This document shows, piece by piece, positions 1 to 8,736 of a stretch of DNA of 64,000 nucleotides; position 1 is the stretch's first letter, and each line of letters opens with the position of its first letter. Below the pieces are notes generated by a model that saw only the letters and a program-made list of their open reading frames with translations, was not told where the DNA came from and searched no databases. The stretch spans positions 868,001-932,000 of the forward strand of contig NZ_JAIWZC010000001.1 of assembly GCF_020297485.1 (NCBI RefSeq), read 5' to 3'. The stretch is from Enterocloster clostridioformis (GTDB taxonomy: Bacteria > Bacillota > Clostridia > Lachnospirales > Lachnospiraceae). Position numbers and translations under genes: made by a program.

Positions 1-431
1 GCCAGGTCACATTCCAGAAGGGAGTGAAGCCTTGCCTTATAGGAGGCATCACGGATTTTCGCAGAAAAACCGATTCCGGTCTTTCCCACAGTCAGCACAC
101 AGTACCGCCCTGTAAAGGAAAGACGTTCCGTAACCACCGGGGCCTTTGTCTTTACAGCATCCTTGCTGACCTGCACCACCAGCTCATCGCCGGTCTTAAG
201 CCGTTCCGGCTTCCAGCGCTCCTGCAGGCTGTAGTATCCGGTGCATCCCGGTCCTATGTCAATAAAGGCGGCATTGATATTGCTTACCACCTTCTGTACT
301 TTGCCAATATAGATATTGCCCAACAGGGAGTCCGCGGTATCCGGCTCCAGCATAAGCTGGCTTACCTTTCCATCTGATACCACGGCCGTACAGACCTTAT
401 CCCCCCGCCGGGTCACTACTAATTTGTCCAT
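1..431 (-). CDS. rng: Ribonuclease E/G, N-terminal part (cut by window edge)
   Basis: RNase E/G family endoribonuclease acting on rRNA and mRNA in the cytoplasm; only the first ~143 residues are inside the window. The protein begins MDKLVVTRRGDKV and shows the S1-like RNA-binding segment typical of the family (GNIYIGKVQKVVSNINAAF, then IDIG and GYYSLQE). The start codon overlaps the stop of the upstream DUF2344 gene by one base, so the two are translationally coupled. In Clostridia this order (TIGR03960 radical SAM, DUF2344, rng) commonly precedes the L21/L27 ribosomal protein genes, so I expect those just outside the window. Family assignment is confident; the catalytic half is not visible. 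Confidence 0.88.
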   Translation of the reverse strand, partial: MDKLVVTRRGDKVCTAVVSDGKVSQLMLEPDTADSLLGNIYIGKVQKVVSNINAAFIDIGPGCTGYYSLQERWKPERLKTGDELVVQVSKDAVKTKAPVVTERLSFTGRYCVLTVGKTGIGFSAKIRDASYKARLHSLLECDL

Positions 432-1186
432 TATCTGATTTCCTCACCCAGCTGTTCCAGAGAGATAAAGGAGTGTATACCGGCTTCCTTCTCAGCCTCA
501 GAGGCCCTGTCTGTATATACTTCTTCCCGCTGCACCATAAAGGCAAAGGGCGGGCGCTCCTTCCCCAGGAACCCGTAATACGCATCCAACACCTGTTCCG
601 GTTTCACATTGGCAGCGCTGCCCGTGGATATTTTCATAAACAGGCGGGGCCCTTCCATTTCACCATCCCCCTCGGGACAGATGCTCAGCCCATAAACCAG
701 GGGCTTTAAGTCCATCTTCTTTTCCCCGCGCTTGGTTTTCTTTGTCACCATGACGCTGGGACGCTCAAAAAAGGCAATAAGCCCCTGAAACCACTGTTCC
801 TTATCCATGTCCTCAGGCTCGTATCCCGGCCTAAAGGCCAGGGTATAATCCCCGGCCCCGACTATGGACATGGCATTGGCCGCATCATCCGGCAGAATCC
901 GGTAGCTTACGATCTCAAAGCCCTCTGACATCACCTCATTCAGACATCTCTTCATGGTTTCCGAATCTTTGGTAGAGGCCGCCTCTATGTCCACATATTC
1001 CCCGTTGCTGGTAATTCCCACTCCCAGGGGCGCCGCAAAGGACATGATCTGGTGTGGGGAAAATCCCCCGCTGTAACAGACATCCACATCCGCCCTGCGT
1101 ATGGCCTTCTGGAAGTAACGCATAACGTCCAGATGACCGATGAATTTCATTGTTCCATATTTTCTGAATTTAATTCGAATTTTCAT
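431..1186 (-). CDS. TIGR03936 / DUF2344 family radical-SAM-associated protein
   Basis: Protein of 251 residues that starts MKIRIKFRKYGTMKFIGHLD and carries the YSGGFSPHQIMSFAAPLGVG segment characteristic of DUF2344 (TIGR03936). The molecular function is not established; the family is found next to, or fused to, the TIGR03960 radical SAM protein, as here. It sits 5 bases downstream of the radical SAM gene and overlaps the start of the RNase G gene by one base, so the three form one leftward operon. Length is normal and I see no lesions. Confidence 0.85.
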   Translation of the reverse strand: MKIRIKFRKYGTMKFIGHLDVMRYFQKAIRRADVDVCYSGGFSPHQIMSFAAPLGVGITSNGEYVDIEAASTKDSETMKRCLNEVMSEGFEIVSYRILPDDAANAMSIVGAGDYTLAFRPGYEPEDMDKEQWFQGLIAFFERPSVMVTKKTKRGEKKMDLKPLVYGLSICPEGDGEMEGPRLFMKISTGSAANVKPEQVLDAYYGFLGKERPPFAFMVQREEVYTDRASEAEKEAGIHSFISLEQLGEEIR

Positions 1187-1191
1187 TTGTC

Positions 1192-3060
1192 CTATTCCTT
1201 TACGGTTTCATAACAGACGCCGCAGCCAAAATCACTGGCTCCGCAGCCTGAACATCTCTGACGGCAGTTAGGCGTCACTTCTTCCTTCACGGCATGGTTC
1301 CACTCACGAATCAGGAATTCCTTTGACACGCCTGCATCAATAAAGTCCCAAGGGAACACCTCGTCCAGACTTCTCTCCCTGGTGGTATAAAACCCGATAT
1401 CCACGCCGCAGGTCTCAAACGCCCGCATCCACACATCATTTTTAAAATACTCAGACCAGGAGTCATAGATGGCCCCTGTGCGGTAGGCCTCTTCTATCAC
1501 CGCGCCGACCCTGCGGTCGCCTCTGGCCAGCACTCCTTCCAGCACGGTAAGCTCTGCCTCATGCCAGTTATATTTAAGGCTCTTGAAATTCTTCATCTCA
1601 CGGAACTTGCCGCGGACAATATTGGCTCTCTCAATGAATTCTTCCTTTGTACACATCCTGGCCCACTGAAACGGCGTGAAGGGCTTCGGCACAAAGAAGG
1701 AGGAGCTGGCCACAATCTGTACTTTTCCATTTCTCTGGTCCTTGGGAATATCATAATATGCTTCCGCAATCTTTTCAGAAAGCAGCGCGATTCCCTCCAT
1801 ATCCTCCACGGTCTCCGTGGGAAGACCCAGCATAAAATACAGCTTCACCCGGTTCCACCCTGACTCAAAGGCATCGGCGGCTCCCTTCAGAATCACTTCT
1901 TCGGTCAGTCCCTTGTTGATGACGTCCCGCAGCCTCTGGGATCCCGCCTCCGGCGCAAAGGTCAGGCTGCTCTTTTTCACATCCTGCACCTTGCTCATGA
2001 CGTCCAGTGAAAATGCGTCGATACGCAGGGAAGGCAGGGATATGTTCACGCCCTTTCCCTTGAATTCGTCAATAAGGAAATTGACCAGGCCCTCTAACTG
2101 GCTGTAATCGCTGGAGCTTAAGGAGCTTAGGGATATCTCCTCATGCCCCGTGCTCCTCAGCATGCCGTAAGCATAGTGCTTCAGATATTCCAGGCTGTGC
2201 TCTCTGAGGGGCCTGTACACATCCCCGGCCTGGCAGAACCGGCAGCCGCGGATACAGCCGCGCTGAATCTCCAGCACCACCCTGTCCTGGGTCACTTTGA
2301 TGAATGGCACCAGCGGTTTTTCGATATAGCCCACACTGTCAATGTCCGTTACGATTTGTTTTGTAACCACCGGCATGGCATGTTCATTATTTGGCCGAAA
2401 ACATTCAATGGTCCCGTCTTTCTTATAGGTCACATCATAAAAAGCCGGCACATAGATGCCCGGTATCTCTGCCGCCCTTTCCAAGAACTGCTTTCTGGTG
2501 CCGCCGGCCTTTTTATTTTCCTTGTAGCGGTCCATCAGCTCAAAATATACGGTTTCACCCTCTCCGATATAAAACAGATCAAAAAAATCGGCCAGCGGCT
2601 CCGGATTGTAAGCGCAGGGCCCTCCTCCAATGACAATGGGGTCATTCTCCGTTCTGTCACAGGTATGAAGCGGAATCTGTGAAAGATCCAGAATCTGAAG
2701 TACGTTGGTATAGCACATCTCGTACTGAAGAGTAATTCCCAGAAAATCAAAATTCTTTACCGGCTCCTGGGTTTCCAGGGTAAAGAGCGGTATCTTATTC
2801 TCCCTGAGTATGGGGTCCAGGTCCGTCCACGGGGAATAAACGCGCTCGCAGTAGATGTCCTCCCTGTTGTTGAACATGGAATACAGAATCTGAATGCCCA
2901 GATGGGACATTCCGATTTCGTAGACGTCGGGAAAGCACATGGCGAAGCGGATATCCGCTTTCTTTGGATCCTTTACACGCATGTTGACCTCGCCGCCAAT
3001 GTAGCGGGCCGGCTGCTGTACCGATAATAATATCTCATCACTTAACGCTAATTTTCTCAT
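1192..3060 (-). CDS. TIGR03960 family B12-binding-domain radical SAM protein
   Basis: Predicted radical SAM enzyme of about 622 residues. The SAM iron-sulfur motif is visible as CIRGCRFCQAG (CxxxCxxC) in the middle of the protein, preceded by a B12-binding-like N-terminal domain (PDVYEIGMSHLGIQILYSMF, then VIGGGPCAYNPEPLADFFDLF). The C-terminus has a cysteine cluster (CRQRCSGCGASDFGCGVC) that may bind a further metal centre. The substrate is unknown. I chose the ATG at 3060 (MRKLALSDEILLS) because AGAGG lies 5 bases upstream and the family usually starts this way; an in-frame ATG at 3123 would add 21 lysine-rich residues. First gene of the rng operon. Confidence 0.85.
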   Translation of the reverse strand: MRKLALSDEILLSVQQPARYIGGEVNMRVKDPKKADIRFAMCFPDVYEIGMSHLGIQILYSMFNNREDIYCERVYSPWTDLDPILRENKIPLFTLETQEPVKNFDFLGITLQYEMCYTNVLQILDLSQIPLHTCDRTENDPIVIGGGPCAYNPEPLADFFDLFYIGEGETVYFELMDRYKENKKAGGTRKQFLERAAEIPGIYVPAFYDVTYKKDGTIECFRPNNEHAMPVVTKQIVTDIDSVGYIEKPLVPFIKVTQDRVVLEIQRGCIRGCRFCQAGDVYRPLREHSLEYLKHYAYGMLRSTGHEEISLSSLSSSDYSQLEGLVNFLIDEFKGKGVNISLPSLRIDAFSLDVMSKVQDVKKSSLTFAPEAGSQRLRDVINKGLTEEVILKGAADAFESGWNRVKLYFMLGLPTETVEDMEGIALLSEKIAEAYYDIPKDQRNGKVQIVASSSFFVPKPFTPFQWARMCTKEEFIERANIVRGKFREMKNFKSLKYNWHEAELTVLEGVLARGDRRVGAVIEEAYRTGAIYDSWSEYFKNDVWMRAFETCGVDIGFYTTRERSLDEVFPWDFIDAGVSKEFLIREWNHAVKEEVTPNCRQRCSGCGASDFGCGVCYETVKE

Positions 3061-3150
3061 GACTGCCTCTTTTTTCTTTGATTTTACGGGCTTTTTTGAT
3101 AGATGAAACGAAACTGTTTCCATATTCCGTATAAAACATCATTCTGAATA

Positions 3151-3179
3151 ATTATACGGTATTTTCGTGTGCGTGGCAA
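3151..3179 (-). promoter_or_regulatory. Sigma-A type promoter of the radical SAM - DUF2344 - rng operon
   Basis: On the minus strand TTGCCA (3179-3174) is followed after exactly 17 bases by a consensus TATAAT (3156-3151). It lies about 90 bases upstream of the chosen start at 3060. Confidence 0.75.
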
Positions 3180-3246
3180 GGTGTTTTTCGTTCTCTCCTA
3201 CCGCTTCTCTCTGACCGTTTACCCATTTTCCAAATTAGATTATCCA

Positions 3247-3288
3247 ATAAAAAACCTGAAAACATGTTTCCCGCAACATATTTTCAGG
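3247..3288 (-). terminator. Rho-independent terminator after the GH42 remnant
   Basis: On the minus strand a CCTGAAAA / TTTTCAGG stem (with further pairing of ATGTT and AACAT) is followed by TTTTTTATT. It lies just past the stop of the beta-galactosidase remnant and would end the leftward sugar operon. Confidence 0.85.
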
Positions 3289-3304
3289 CCTTTTAACATC
3301 TGTT

Positions 3305-4689
3305 TTACATCTTCCTATCCTCAATTTTTCTTTTCAAAATCAAAGTTCCAAAAGGCTCCAGCATTTCCCCCTTCTCACCCAAAATCTCCTCTCCATAAAG
3401 CTTCATTTCCTTTATCTCCACTGCCTCACTGTGAAAATTCTGAACAAACACATACTCCGTATCCCCGGACTCCCTGGAACACACTTCCACACTCTCAGGA
3501 ATCTCCCCAGCCACAATGGGAACCACCCCGGCCGTATCAGCCAGTTCCTTAAGCAAATCGTCATACAACCTCTGTTCTCCGTCCGCCGCCACATAGCAAA
3601 CCGTCCCCCGTCCATAGCAGTTCTTTGTCACAGCCGGCGTTCCGCCATAAAAGTCCTCCCCGTACACAAGTAGCGTCCGGGCGTTCCACACATCCAGAAT
3701 CTCGTAGAGGTTTGCACACGCATATCCCTTTTGTCCCTTACTTCCTGGTTCACCATTTTTCCCGGAATCCTTTTTCCACTTGTTCTCCGGCACCATAACA
3801 TTCGATTCCCCATCATAAAGCCCGTCAATCTCTTTGCGCCTAAGCCCAAGCATATCTGTAAGCCCATAAGGAGTCTTACCCAGGAAACACCGGTCATTCT
3901 CATCAACCACACCGGACCAATAAGATTCTGGTAATCATACATTAGATTGGTGGTAATGGGTTGGGTAATTCCCCCTTCCTTTAAAGCCCTGATTTCATTC
4001 TCCGCGAAATCCGCCGTCTGCTCCGTGATAAACCGTTTCCAGTCCAGCGTCAGGCCGTGAAGCTCCTGTTCTCCTATAGAAGACGGCGGTTCCACCTGTT
4101 GGAAAGACTGATATCTGTGGCTCCAGAACGTTGTACACCATTTCTCATTTAACTCCTCAATGGTCTTATATCTTCTCTGAAGCCACTCTTGAAAGGCTGC
4201 CTTGCACAGTGCACAATAACAGGCCGGTTGTCCCTCATACTCATTGGAAATATGCCATAAGATTACAGCCGGATGCTTATGAAAACGCTCTGCCAGGGCT
4301 TTATCGATAGCTCTTACCTTTTCCCGGTACACAGGCGAGGTATAACAATGATTATGCCGTTTTCCAAACAAAAACCGCACCCCGTCCTCTCGCACCCGCA
4401 GCACCTCCTCATAAGCGTCCGCCAGCCACTTAGGTCTTGCCCCGGAAGGAGTTCCCATAATCACGGAAATCCCATTTTGGTACAGATTGTCCACAATCCT
4501 CTCCAGCCAGCCGAACTCATACCTCCCCTCCTCAGGCTCCAGCACTGACCAGGCAAACATGCCGACAGTCACCGTGTTGATTCCCGCCGCTTTCATGTAT
4601 TCAATATCCTTCTCCAGAATATCCGGACGTTCCAGCCACTGCTCTGGATTATAATCCCCTCCATAGAGGACTTTTCCCTGTTTCATCAT
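3305..4689 (-). pseudogene. GH42 beta-galactosidase with large internal deletion
   Basis: The first ~260 residues are a normal GH42 TIM-barrel start (GKVLYGGDYNPEQW, AGINTVTVGMFAWSVLEP, PSGARPKWLADAYEEVLRV) and include the acid/base region HISNEYEG. After TTNLMYDYQNLIG the frame jumps near 3915-3925 into SGVVDENDRCFLGKTPYG, a segment that normally lies about 200 residues further on. The original reading frame then runs out of frame to a stop near 3628, while the correct C-terminal frame continues to 3305. The lost piece normally carries the catalytic nucleophile glutamate and much of the trimerisation domain, so the product should be inactive. Start chosen at 4689 with GGGAG upstream. It follows two sugar ABC permeases, which fits a former galactoside operon. 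Confidence 0.87.
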
Positions 4690-4705
4690 AATAAAAACTC
4701 CCTTA

Positions 4706-5524
4706 TTACTTAATAGCGCCAGTAATTCCTTCTGCAAAGTTTTTCTGCAGTACAAAGAACACAACAGCCGTAGGTAACGTGGTGATTAACACCGCCAGCA
4801 TCAACATCCCATAATCCGTAGTATACCCTGCAGTCAGGCTGGAAATCATCATGGGCATGGTCTGGGAACTTCCCTTGGTCATAATCACCTTGGGCCACAG
4901 ATAATTATTCCAGGCATTCATAAACGAAATCGTAACCGCCGCCGCATAGGTTGACTTCATCATAGGAACAAACATGCGGAAAAAAATCTGAATCTCACTT
5001 AAACCGTCAATTCTGGCCGCCTCAATAATCTCCCCGGGAAAAGACTTAGCTGCCTGCCGAAACATCATAATCAGCAAAGGCGCAGACAGAGAAGGCAGAA
5101 GAAATCCCAACGTGGAATTCAAAAGCCTCGCCTTGGAAAACATTTGAAACAGCGGCACCATAAGGGCCACAAACGGCAGCATCATGGTCATAAGAATCAC
5201 CGTAAAAAGCCTGTCTTTCCACTTGTCATGGTAGATCTCAAAAGCATATCCGGCCAAAGAACACACGAAAAGGGACAGTACTGTAGTTAAAACCGCGTAT
5301 TTTGCGGAGTTGAAGAAAAACTTCCACACATTCTGAGAAGAAGTAAGGTTTAAATAATTCCGAAACAAATTTCCTCCTATAGTCAGCTTTCCCGCAACCA
5401 CATCCACGCTCCGATTGGTAGCCGCGATCACCATCCACACCAACGGAAAAATCGAGATCAGAGAAGCAATGTTCAGAAATCCATACATAAAAAATATTGT
5501 ACTCTTTTTAGTCACGGCCGTCAC
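4706..5524 (-). CDS. Carbohydrate ABC transporter permease (MalG/AraQ type)
   Basis: Inner-membrane subunit of 272 residues with about six hydrophobic segments. The cytoplasmic EAA loop that contacts the ATPase is visible as EIIEAARIDGLSEIQIFFRMFVPMM, followed by the typical MNAWNNYLWPKVIM. It overlaps the partner permease gene by 17 bases and is followed 16 bases later by the GH42 remnant, so it was part of a glycoside uptake operon. Translation may start at the GTG at 5524 or the GTG at 5515, which has a better-spaced AGCAGG. The gene looks intact, but its binding protein is missing from the locus. Confidence 0.85.
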   Translation of the reverse strand: MTAVTKKSTIFFMYGFLNIASLISIFPLVWMVIAATNRSVDVVAGKLTIGGNLFRNYLNLTSSQNVWKFFFNSAKYAVLTTVLSLFVCSLAGYAFEIYHDKWKDRLFTVILMTMMLPFVALMVPLFQMFSKARLLNSTLGFLLPSLSAPLLIMMFRQAAKSFPGEIIEAARIDGLSEIQIFFRMFVPMMKSTYAAAVTISFMNAWNNYLWPKVIMTKGSSQTMPMMISSLTAGYTTDYGMLMLAVLITTLPTAVVFFVLQKNFAEGITGAIK

Positions 5525-6380
5525 CTGCTTTCATTTGAACCAAGGCAAGAAATGCCACCATAATCAGTATCACAAAAGACATTGCCGATGTATAACCAAA
5601 GTTTGGAACGCCCTGAAAAGCTCTGTTAAAAATGTAATGAGACATGGTAATGCTGGCATTAGCCGGTCCTCCCATGGTCAGATTCACCGACTCGTCAAAC
5701 AGCTGAAGCGTACCATTGGTGGAAGTAATTAAAGTCAGAAGTATGGTAGGCTTTAACAGAGGCGCGTTAATCTTAAAAAATGTCTGAAACATGTTGGCTC
5801 CGTCAATCTTGGCCGCTTCATAAACAGAATACTCAATGTTCTGAAGCCCGGCAAGATAAAACACCATATTGTACCCGGTCCACCGCCAAATCAGCGCAAT
5901 AATAATCACAATCCTGGCGCTGGCGGGGTGAGACAAAAAGTTATAACCGGTCTCCAAAATTCCCTGCTTTACCAGCACCATGTTCACAAACCCGTCATTG
6001 GCAAACAGGGATCGGAATATAATGGCATATGCTACCAGGGATGTGGCACAAGGCAGGAAAATGGCTGTTCTGAAAAATCCTATAAACCGCAGTTTCGGAT
6101 TATTTAACAGGGAGGCAAAAGCCATTCCAAGAACCAGCATAATAGGAACCTGGATAATCAGATATAAAAAACAGTTCTTGATGGACTGGATAAACACCTG
6201 ATCCTGAAAGATCCTGATATAGTTGCCAAACCCGCACCATCTCATGTTGGTTCCCGTCCCTGTTTTAAACGATATCAAAAGTGCCTGAATGGCAGGTACA
6301 AAACTTAAGACCACAATCAGCAGAACCCCTGGAGCCAGAAAAAGCCAGCCTGTAAACCTTTGCTTCTGCTGCAGCGTCAT
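5508..6380 (-). CDS. Carbohydrate ABC transporter permease (MalF/UgpA type), 5' end at a rearrangement junction
   Basis: Permease of about 290 residues with membrane segments throughout and the EAA loop YEAAKIDGANMFQTFFKINAPLL. It pairs with the MalG-type permease encoded by the overlapping next gene. The ATG used here has no spaced ribosome-binding site (AAGGA abuts it). The frame continues upstream as KSKKKG before hitting a stop exactly where mobile-element DNA begins (~6399). I infer that the native start codon and the upstream solute-binding protein gene were removed when the mobile element arrived, so expression is doubtful. Confidence 0.8.
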   Translation of the reverse strand: MTLQQKQRFTGWLFLAPGVLLIVVLSFVPAIQALLISFKTGTGTNMRWCGFGNYIRIFQDQVFIQSIKNCFLYLIIQVPIMLVLGMAFASLLNNPKLRFIGFFRTAIFLPCATSLVAYAIIFRSLFANDGFVNMVLVKQGILETGYNFLSHPASARIVIIIALIWRWTGYNMVFYLAGLQNIEYSVYEAAKIDGANMFQTFFKINAPLLKPTILLTLITSTNGTLQLFDESVNLTMGGPANASITMSHYIFNRAFQGVPNFGYTSAMSFVILIMVAFLALVQMKAGDGRD

Positions 6381-6402
6381 TCCTTTTTTCTTACTCTTTC
6401 AG

Positions 6403-6592
6403 GAGATAGAGAAAACGGAGAAAAAGCTGCGTTGGACGGAGCAAGAGGAAAAACGCCTTATCCATCAGGCAAAGGCGCTTACCCGGATTGAAGCTGCTGT
6501 TCCATCAGGACAGTACCCGTCAGCTTATGGAAAAAGTGTTCGCCGGAAACGGCTATTTTGGAGGACAGGACGCAGGCCGGGAACGGCCATGA
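6403..6592 (+). pseudogene. DUF3847-like mobilisation-region protein, deleted remnant
   Basis: Two pieces of one protein in different frames: EIEKTEKKLRWTEQEEKRLI followed by HQAKALTR (6403-6486), then LKLLFHQDSTRQLMEKVFAG to a stop at 6592. I read these as the start and end of a small DUF3847-type protein, a family usually encoded beside MobA/MobL relaxases in Firmicutes mobile elements, with the middle deleted. A decayed MobA gene is present at 12797, in keeping with this. The family call is from memory of the motif and is moderate. Confidence 0.5.
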
Positions 6593-6634
6593 TTGCTTCC
6601 AGAGCCGCAGCCCGTGGAACTACCCCTCTGAAAG

Positions 6635-6726
6635 AGGGCGCATTATCCGAGATTTTCAATTATCCGAGGAAATTCATAAAAAGTCCCATTCGTAAAGGCT
6701 TTCAAGAAGATTTCCTCGGATAATGT
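6635..6726. repeat. Left terminal inverted repeat of the RIT element
   Basis: This 92-base stretch is the reverse complement of 9761-9852 with a single mismatch (in the ggctttcaagaag part). Inside each copy there are shorter inverted TTATCCGAGGAAA / TTTCCTCGGATAA and CTCGGATAAT motifs, likely recombinase binding sites. Confidence 0.9.
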
Positions 6727-6731
6727 AAGCG

Positions 6732-7760
6732 CTATTTCAGGAAGTCGGGCAACGGATTCTCCTTTTTCTGATTAGCATGAGTTTCCTTTTGATGGGAAAA
6801 CCATTTCTCGTTCCAATCCCGGATATGCCTGTTCACTGCTCCCTGTGAAAGTTCAGCGTACCGTTCCGTTGTGGAAATCGAGGAATGTCCGAGGAAATTT
6901 TTGATTGCCACAATCGGAACACCGGCCTCTAACATATGTGTGGCGGTTGTGTGCCTCATGGTATGCGGGGTATAGCTTTTCTCCAAAAACATTCCCGGAT
7001 GCTCTGCCCTTGCGATGGCGATATATTTTTTGTAAATCTCCTCAATGCAGGAAATAGTCATCTGTGGATGTGTCTGGCTGGAAAAGATATAGGCTTCCAA
7101 CTGTCCGGCATGGCCTGTTTCCTCCAGATACCGTTTCAGGAGAATTCCACTGGGTTTGGCAAGCACAATCCGGCGTGCCTTGTTCCCTTTTCCTGTGACC
7201 GTCAGCTTATAAAGGTTTTTCTCCACAAAAAAGTCCCTGACTTTCAGGTCGCAGATTTCCTGCGCCCTCGCACCGCTGGCATACATCAGGTTTAAAAGAA
7301 CCTGGTCACGCAGTCCCAGACGTTTTTCGGGATCAGGGAGCCGGAGCAGGGCTGACACCTCATCAAGGTAAAAGGCAATCCTTGGCTGTACGGATTGCTT
7401 TTTTGCAGGAATTCTCCTGACTGCGTTGGCAAACACCGTCGCAGCTTCAAAATTTCTGTTCTGTGCATAAGCGGCAAAAGAGGAAAGTGCCGACAGCCGG
7501 AGGTTCCTTGTAGACACGGAGCAGCCCCGTTCTGTCTCAATCCATTTCAGGAACCCATCAACTGTCTCAAAATCCAGATCCCGGAACCGGATCTCACCAG
7601 CCTCTTTCTTTTTCGTCTGGTAAACATACTGGAACAGAAGCCGGAAAGAATGTTTGTATGACCTGACGGTGTTCTGGGAAAGCCCTGATGAGAGCGGCAT
7701 GTATTCCGTAAAAAACTGCTCCAGGAGAAGCATGAATTCAGGGAGTTTATTTTTCCTCAC
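6732..7760 (-). CDS. ritC: RIT tyrosine recombinase C
   Basis: Site-specific tyrosine recombinase of about 342 residues, third in the trio. An N-terminal SAM-like core-binding domain (SQNTVRSYKHSFRLLFQYV) is followed by the catalytic domain with ASGARAQEIC (first Arg), HTMRHTTATHML (His-x-x-Arg) and LGHSSISTTERYAEL (His and nucleophile Tyr). I place the start at the GTG at 7760 because GGAGG lies 6 bases upstream; it overlaps the end of the preceding recombinase gene. The gene ends 5 bases inside the left inverted repeat boundary. All catalytic residues are present, so it could be active. Confidence 0.85.
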   Translation of the reverse strand: MRKNKLPEFMLLLEQFFTEYMPLSSGLSQNTVRSYKHSFRLLFQYVYQTKKKEAGEIRFRDLDFETVDGFLKWIETERGCSVSTRNLRLSALSSFAAYAQNRNFEAATVFANAVRRIPAKKQSVQPRIAFYLDEVSALLRLPDPEKRLGLRDQVLLNLMYASGARAQEICDLKVRDFFVEKNLYKLTVTGKGNKARRIVLAKPSGILLKRYLEETGHAGQLEAYIFSSQTHPQMTISCIEEIYKKYIAIARAEHPGMFLEKSYTPHTMRHTTATHMLEAGVPIVAIKNFLGHSSISTTERYAELSQGAVNRHIRDWNEKWFSHQKETHANQKKENPLPDFLK

Positions 7761-8736
7761 AGGCCACCTCCGTGAATACGCCGACGGCATACTCCTCAAA
7801 CAGCCCCGAATATTCAGGGAACATGTCCCCGCTGAATTTCAGGTATTTCTCCGTCTCGTCCATGTCATGGTGCCCAAGATAGACAGATAAAAATGGCACG
7901 GAATCGTCTGCCGGACGCCCATTCTTCTCAGCCCGCGCAAAGGAATGAATGGCGAAATAATGGCGGAAGCAGTGGAGGCACTGGCCTCTGGAATGGGGTT
8001 TCCCAGGTACATACAGGCCGGTTTCCCGCAAAAGGTTCCTGAACCGTAAATCAAAAGTCCCTTTGCTGACGGCAGCCCCCTCGTTTCTGGATGCCGGGAA
8101 CAGGTAGCTTTCCGGGTCTGTCCTGATGCCCATTGCAATGCAGTACCTTTCCAGAATCTGCGTCAGGGTCTGGTCCATCGGGACGGCACGCTGCTTGTCA
8201 TTTTTTGCATGGCGGATCAGGATGGTCCCGGCATGGAAATTCACATCCTTTACTTTGGCGGCAAGCGGCTCGCCCAACCGGAACCCGCACCCAAGGAGCA
8301 TCCGCAGCAGCATACAGAACTCCATGTCCGTCTGGCGGGTTTTCGGGTCTGGATGCCTGTCAGCCCATTTGTCAGCACCTTCCAGAAGCGTCTGTATCTC
8401 ATCGTCTGAAAAGATGTACGGGACATAGCTGTCTGATGTTTTGGGGCAGTCAGGCATGAAAACACAGTATCCCTCATACCGGAGATACCGCAGGAATTTG
8501 CGGAGATAACTCACCTTGTCGCTGACCGTTTTTGGGGCGTTTGCCTGATGGAGCGCCCTGATCCATTGGTTGATAAACGTTTCCGATATCTCTTTGGCAT
8601 TTTCTCCTGCCAGCAGTGAATCGAATGAAAGCAATACTCTGTGCGTATTCCGCAAGGTATCCTTGCTGATTGTCCCTTGGCTGATTTCAATATATTCTGC
8701 AAGCTCATTTTTGAAAATGGATTGAAATTCTTTCAT
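7747..8736 (-). CDS. ritB: RIT tyrosine recombinase B
   Basis: Middle recombinase of the trio, about 329 residues. Catalytic motifs are GCGFRLGEPL, HCFRHYFAIH and LGHHDMDETEKYLKF, giving the expected Arg, His-x-x-Arg, His and Tyr. The start ATG at 8736 forms an ATGA overlap with the stop of recombinase A, and its own end overlaps the start of recombinase C by 14 bases. This strict coupling suggests the three proteins are made in fixed ratio and act as a complex, as proposed for RIT and Tn554-like systems. Confidence 0.85.
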   Translation of the reverse strand: MKEFQSIFKNELAEYIEISQGTISKDTLRNTHRVLLSFDSLLAGENAKEISETFINQWIRALHQANAPKTVSDKVSYLRKFLRYLRYEGYCVFMPDCPKTSDSYVPYIFSDDEIQTLLEGADKWADRHPDPKTRQTDMEFCMLLRMLLGCGFRLGEPLAAKVKDVNFHAGTILIRHAKNDKQRAVPMDQTLTQILERYCIAMGIRTDPESYLFPASRNEGAAVSKGTFDLRFRNLLRETGLYVPGKPHSRGQCLHCFRHYFAIHSFARAEKNGRPADDSVPFLSVYLGHHDMDETEKYLKFSGDMFPEYSGLFEEYAVGVFTEVACEEK

